From: Holophagaceae bacterium
GTDB taxonomy: Bacteria > Acidobacteriota > Holophagae > Holophagales > Holophagaceae
Direction: 5' to 3'
DNA length: 18,852 bases
Assembly: GCA_003158505.1 (NCBI GenBank)
Contig: PMJK01000033.1
Span: forward strand, 26,849 to 45,700
Below, one piece after another: positions 16,201 to 18,852 of the stretch (positions are counted from its first letter, which is position 1; each line of letters begins with the position of its first letter). The notes under the pieces were generated by a model. It was not told the DNA's origin. It saw nothing but the letters and a program-made list of their open reading frames with translations, and ran no database searches. Position numbers and translations under genes: made by a program.

Positions 16201-16217
16201 CCGGGGAGTTCCAGTAG
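13203..16217 (+). CDS. Two receiver-like domains fused to a PEP-synthase-type ATP-grasp domain; uncharacterised family
   Basis: A 1004-residue protein of unknown function. Residues about 28-160 look like a degenerate receiver: the phospho-acceptor position (near M92) is not aspartate. Residues about 176-320 look like a working receiver, with E182-D183, D253 in ITDRKFP, S287/S288 and K306. From about 430 to 800 comes a pyruvate phosphate dikinase/PEP synthase N-terminal-type ATP-grasp domain (GSMGGKGRG near 438-446; VRSSGLLEDS near 534-543; IEFAVN and FTLLQIK near its end). The C-terminus has GPGRWGSNDHHLGIPI and a SHFFHNVTS segment, which I recall from uncharacterised PEP/pyruvate-binding-domain proteins. 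The phosphohistidine motif and PEP barrel of true PEP synthases are missing. It follows the gdhA terminator; a TAAACT at 13174-13179 may be a -10 box. Its partners and substrate are unknown. Confidence 0.85.
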   Translation: MISREFNEIFRKYSSDKEIFHDLMPLRTREILLVAPAFDAFTLEQDGLLTEILFEGYYQLNMSNPPRLINVSTLDEALEKCSSRHFDMIIVMSRLGQGGHVEVSKALRKAAPQIPIYLLLNDNVEVGAMDRRRQELQRHYDQIFVWNGNPEIFMAMVKLMEDRANVENDTKVGLTRVILLVEDSIRYYSRYLPILYAEILKQTTRLAKDQSMDGMTRTLSMRVRPKVLLATTYEEAIAFCDKYQDFLLCVITDRKFPKDGVVDREAGIKVIKAVKDRNPYLPTLLQSSDPFKESWATAISSGFLNKNSYTLGAELSNFFHESLGFGDFIFRDEGGAEIARAVDMEDLQAKLRTVPVESLVYHASRNHFSAWIMARGEVQVAKVLGKFRLSDYRDPEEMRTFLINVGDYVQRMKTLGKVVPLTESTPKDEPNILRLAPGSMGGKGRGVAFIHSLLSRLDLDNLLPEANIRIPRSAIIGTEEFNSFISRNGLRQMLQNDVDDDAIKRRFLMGSLSPELMAKLRLFLAKHARVPLAVRSSGLLEDSLSHPFAGLYSTFFLPNNDPDPSVREAQLTEAIRLVYASVYSKASRSYFQAIDYKIEEEQMAILIQEVSGRRFGDRFYPHISGVAQSFNYYPVAYTQPQDGIANIAVGLGKYVVEGGKTYRFAPPYPEMDMLPPREQLRTTQKQFYALDMSRTSVDLYGGEDATLISLDISQAEKDGALWHCASVWDANDDRIRDGLDSPGPRVVNFRNILKYDQFPLPKILQTLLELIREAMETPVEIEFAVNLDKDPGNGKPTFTLLQIKHQLLDNGEVNLSITDLDPAELFLFSEKCVGNGVVEGLRNIVWVDPEGFDKFETPALAAQIEQVNDRFRTEGGKYVLLGPGRWGSNDHHLGIPITWSMISCAQVIVEYAMANFQADASLGSHFFHNVTSLNIGYFTVPYPRGTSLLDWDWLRQQPEVWRSGCLVHSRLEEPVHIVMDGRRSASAIFKRTPKPPPPEPGEFQ

Positions 16218-16306
16218 ACGAACCCATCGCGCTTCGCGCAGAATGAGTTCCCGGGATCCCGGCTGCCAGGGCGGATCCGCTAAAGTGGTGCATGGAGGAA
16301 TCGTCG

Positions 16307-16918
16307 ATGCACCATCCGGGCAACGTGTTCGTGGTCTCCGCGCCCTCGGGCGCTGGGAAGTCCACCCTCGTCCAGCGGCTGGTCTCGACCTTGCCGGACC
16401 TGATCTTCTCCATCTCCTTCACCACCCGAAAGCCGCGCGCCGGTGAAGTGGATGGTCGCGACTACTTCTATCTCGACGATGCCCGCTTCGATGCCATGAT
16501 CCGGGAAGGGGGCTTCGTTGAGTGGGTCGAAGTCTACGGCCACCGCTACGGCACTGGCCGGGACTGGCTGCACCGCGTGCTGGCCTCGGGCCAGGACGTG
16601 CTGCTCGATATCGAGACCACCGGCGCGCTGAACCTCCGGCGGGCCATTCCCGATGCCCACATGATCTTCATCCTGCCGCCGTCGGCCGCGGCCCTGGAGG
16701 AACGCCTGCGTAGCCGGGGGAAGGATTCCGACGAGCAGATTCGCATCCGTCTGAATTACGCCCGCCACGAGCTGGAGCTGTACCCGGCCTACGATTACCT
16801 GGTGATGAATGACGACCTTGAACTCGCCTACCGTCGATTCGAGAGCATCTTCCTTGCAACCCGTGCCACCCGCGAACGCATGGCCCCGGCCGCGCAGAAG
16901 ATCCTCGAAGGGTTCTGA
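16307..16918 (+). CDS. gmk: Guanylate kinase
   Basis: It phosphorylates GMP to GDP with ATP, an essential step in nucleotide supply. The 203-residue protein has the P-loop SAPSGAGKST (11-20), the GMP-binding segment SISFTTRKPRAGEVDGRDYF (35-54) and the downstream EWVEVYGHRYGT lid/GMP region, close to the usual length of about 205 residues. I chose the ATG at 16307 because GGAGGA lies 8 bases upstream. An in-frame ATG at 16292 would add five residues, but overlaps that ribosome-binding site and has none itself. TAAAGT at 16281-16286 may be a -10 box, which would leave a very short leader; no good -35 is seen. It lies 89 bases after the receiver/ATP-grasp gene. Confidence 0.95.
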   Translation: MHHPGNVFVVSAPSGAGKSTLVQRLVSTLPDLIFSISFTTRKPRAGEVDGRDYFYLDDARFDAMIREGGFVEWVEVYGHRYGTGRDWLHRVLASGQDVLLDIETTGALNLRRAIPDAHMIFILPPSAAALEERLRSRGKDSDEQIRIRLNYARHELELYPAYDYLVMNDDLELAYRRFESIFLATRATRERMAPAAQKILEGF

Positions 16919-16993
16919 CGGGGCCGTGACAAAACGCTGATTCGCCCCGGAGCGGCTCAGGCGTATCCTGGAATGTGTCTTCCCAGGAGCCTC

Positions 16994-18574
16994 ATGGCCC
17001 GTTTCATCAAGCGTAATTGGATGTGGATGGTGATGGCCGCCACGGTGGTGGTGGCGGGTCCCCTGCTGGCCCGGTCCAGCGGAGAGACCGCGCGCCAGCG
17101 CAGCCTGGATACCCTGACCGAGATCATGGACCTGGTCCAGAAGGACACCACCGAACCCCCCACGCCCCGGCAGCTCACCCACGCCACCATCCAGGGCATG
17201 CTGCACACGCTGGATCCCCACTCGAACTACATGGACGAAAGTGAATTCAAGTTGTTGCGCGAGGAACAGAAGGGTTCCTTCTTCGGCATCGGCGCCATCA
17301 TCCAGCAGCATGACGAGGGCATCGCGATCATCAGTCCCATGAAGGGCGGCCCGGCGGAGCGCATCGGCGTGCGGTCCGGCGACGTCATCAAAGAAATCGA
17401 TGGCACCAGCACGGAAGGCATGAGCTCCAACACCGCCCTCCAGAAGCTCCGCGGCGAGAAGGGCACCCTGGTAGAGATCGCCGTGCAGCGGGGGGGCATC
17501 GCCGAGCTGCTGCGCTTCTCCATTTCCCGGGCCGAGGTCCCCACCAACAGTGTCTACTACAGCTTCATGCTGAACCCCACCACGGGCTTCATCCTCATCA
17601 AGGACTTCGGCGAAACCACGTCCGACGAATTCGAAAAGGCCGTGGTCACCCTGAAGAAACAGGGCATGAAACAGCTCATTCTGGATTTGCGCGGCGACGG
17701 CGGAGGTGTGCTGGATGCCGCCATCGGCATCTGCCGCCAGCTGCTGGGGTCCGATCAGCTCATCGTCAGCCAGAAGGGTCGGGACGGGCGCGAGGAGAAC
17801 CAGACCCGTACCAGCAAGGGCTCCCAGCTCGACCCCTTCCCGCTGGTCATCCTCATCAACCGCGGCACCGCCAGCGCCAGCGAGATCGTCACCGGCGCCG
17901 TCCAGGACCACGACCGGGGCCTGGTCGTCGGACAGACCAGCTGGGGAAAGGGCCTCGTGCAGAGCGTGCTCACCATCAACCGCTCCCGCGGCCTGACGCT
18001 CACCACGGCGCGCTACTACACCCCCTCCGGCCGCAATATCCAGCGCGACTATAGCCATGGCCTGGATGACTACTACAATCCCGACGATGAGAAGGATCCC
18101 AAGCCCCAGGGGCCGGCCTTCAAGACGGACCTGGGTCGCACGGTCTTTGGTGGAGGCGGGATCAACCCCGACTACGTGTTGCCCAGCCTTCGGTTCGACG
18201 AGTTCATGGTCGATCTCCGGTTCCGGCACCAGGCTTTCTTCCGATTCGCCGTGCACGAGAAGGAACAGTTCGGCATCAAGGCCGGGGAGCACGCCGATGA
18301 CGCCGTCCTGAACCGGTTCCGCGCCTGGGCCCTGGACCAGAAGCTGACCATCACCGACAAGGACTGGGAGGCCAACCTCGGCGCTATGCAGGAGCAGCTC
18401 TCCATCGAGATGCAGAACGTGGCCTTCGGCATCGAGGCGGGCTTCAAGGTCCTGTGTGAGAAGGATCCCGCCATCCTCAAGGCTCTAGAGGTCATGCCCG
18501 AGGCCGAATCGCTGGTCCAGAAGAAGCAGCTCCTCCGCCAGGATGCCCCTACGACAGTCGCCGCTACCCGCTAG
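16994..18574 (+). CDS. S41 family carboxy-terminal processing peptidase
   Basis: A membrane-anchored, periplasm-facing protease of the CtpA/Prc type, which trims or degrades proteins from their C-terminus. From the ATG at 16994 it has 526 residues: a short basic start and one hydrophobic segment (about 9-26) acting as signal anchor, a PDZ domain (about 93-178), and the S41 core with LDLRGDGGG, catalytic S294 in TASASEIV and K319 in SWGKGLVQ. The 25-residue gap between these matches the Prc Ser-Lys dyad. About 180 residues follow the core, including a helical C-terminal region of unknown role. I chose this start because AGGAG lies 5 bases upstream; the frame is open to an earlier ATG at 16973 with no such site. 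The next gene starts 11 bases later, so they may be cotranscribed. Confidence 0.93.
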   Translation: MARFIKRNWMWMVMAATVVVAGPLLARSSGETARQRSLDTLTEIMDLVQKDTTEPPTPRQLTHATIQGMLHTLDPHSNYMDESEFKLLREEQKGSFFGIGAIIQQHDEGIAIISPMKGGPAERIGVRSGDVIKEIDGTSTEGMSSNTALQKLRGEKGTLVEIAVQRGGIAELLRFSISRAEVPTNSVYYSFMLNPTTGFILIKDFGETTSDEFEKAVVTLKKQGMKQLILDLRGDGGGVLDAAIGICRQLLGSDQLIVSQKGRDGREENQTRTSKGSQLDPFPLVILINRGTASASEIVTGAVQDHDRGLVVGQTSWGKGLVQSVLTINRSRGLTLTTARYYTPSGRNIQRDYSHGLDDYYNPDDEKDPKPQGPAFKTDLGRTVFGGGGINPDYVLPSLRFDEFMVDLRFRHQAFFRFAVHEKEQFGIKAGEHADDAVLNRFRAWALDQKLTITDKDWEANLGAMQEQLSIEMQNVAFGIEAGFKVLCEKDPAILKALEVMPEAESLVQKKQLLRQDAPTTVAATR

Positions 18575-18585
18575 CCGAGGCTCCC

Positions 18586-18852
18586 ATGGACGTCACGCTT
18601 CCCGATCACGTCGAGGCTCTGCGTCATGAGGTTCGCAAGTTCGCGGAACGGGAGATCCGCCCCCACGTCATGACCTGGGATGAGGCCAGGATCTTCCCTA
18701 TGGCACTGGTGAAGCAGCTGGGCGAGATGGGCATGATGGGCGTCATCTTCCCCGAGCAGTACGGCGGGGAGGGGATGGGTTATCTAGAATACGCGGTGGT
18801 GGTCGAGGAGCTGTCCAGAGTCGACGGCTCAGTGGGAATCTCCGTGGCGGCA
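18586..18852 (+). CDS. Acyl-CoA dehydrogenase family protein (3' part missing)
   Basis: The 89 visible residues begin MDVTLPDHVEALRHEVRKF and match the N-terminal helical domain of acyl-CoA dehydrogenases, including REIRPHVMTWDE, the LGEMGMMGVIFPEQYGG block and VVVEELSRVDGS. These flavoenzymes oxidise acyl-CoA to enoyl-CoA and pass electrons to electron-transfer flavoprotein. The catalytic base and substrate-defining residues lie beyond the window edge, so chain-length preference cannot be judged. A GAGG lies 5 bases before the ATG, and the start follows the protease stop by 11 bases. Confidence 0.92.
   Translation, partial: MDVTLPDHVEALRHEVRKFAEREIRPHVMTWDEARIFPMALVKQLGEMGMMGVIFPEQYGGEGMGYLEYAVVVEELSRVDGSVGISVAA

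Noticed and set aside
16251..16262. CCGGGATCCCGG palindrome between the receiver/ATP-grasp gene and gmk as a terminator.
   Set aside because: There is no T-run after it and the arms leave almost no loop; it is probably a chance GC palindrome.
16963..16968. TATCCT before the S41 peptidase gene as a -10 box.
   Set aside because: No -35-like sequence stands at the right distance, and a single hexamer is not enough to call a promoter.
16280..18292. A 670-codon minus-strand open frame opposite gmk and the S41 peptidase.
   Set aside because: It spans two conserved genes on the other strand and the gap between them, and shows no domain of its own.

Overview
The window carries a compact molybdenum nitrogen-fixation cluster on the minus strand (positions 1-9161) and, facing away from it, a plus-strand block of regulatory, nitrogen-assimilation and housekeeping genes (9653-18852). 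The DNA is GC-rich with GC-ending codons. The nitrogenase is of the clostridial type: NifD has an insertion of about 50 residues and NifK lacks the long N-terminal extension. Together with the gene mix, this suggests an anaerobic or microaerobic diazotroph. My best guess is an Acidobacteriota member of the Holophaga/Geothrix kind, but this rests on general resemblance and no rRNA gene is present to test it.

Minus strand, in order of transcription: nifA (sigma54 activator with a GAF domain), nifH, nifD, nifK, nifE, nifN and nifB, the last cut by the window edge. nifH has a sigma54-type -24/-12 promoter. Upstream of it lies an array of palindromic half-sites where an enhancer would be expected. 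nifA appears to have its own -24/-12 promoter, which also argues for a start codon at 9161. nifE-nifN and nifN-nifB overlap. The nifH-nifD and nifD-nifK gaps hold RNA hairpins but no genes, and the PII-like nifI1/nifI2 genes often found between nifH and nifD in clostridial-type clusters are absent.

A roughly 490-bp gap (9162-9652) separates nifA from a divergent membrane-bound hybrid histidine kinase. It holds the nifA promoter, a 15-bp palindrome and an AT-rich patch with a 22-bp inverted repeat.

Plus strand: the hybrid kinase, gdhA (glutamate dehydrogenase, which could assimilate the ammonium made by nitrogenase), a strong terminator, a 1004-residue protein joining two receiver-like domains to a PEP-synthase-type ATP-grasp domain, gmk, an S41 carboxy-terminal processing peptidase, and the start of an acyl-CoA dehydrogenase gene.

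Taken together: NifA with sigma54 would drive nifHDKENB. NifH and NifDK form the enzyme, NifB and NifEN build its cofactor, and GdhA may capture the product. The points most worth following are the nifH enhancer-like array, the absence of nifI genes, the uncharacterised receiver/ATP-grasp protein, and the kinase facing nifA. I saw no tRNA, rRNA, CRISPR array, insertion sequence or phage gene.
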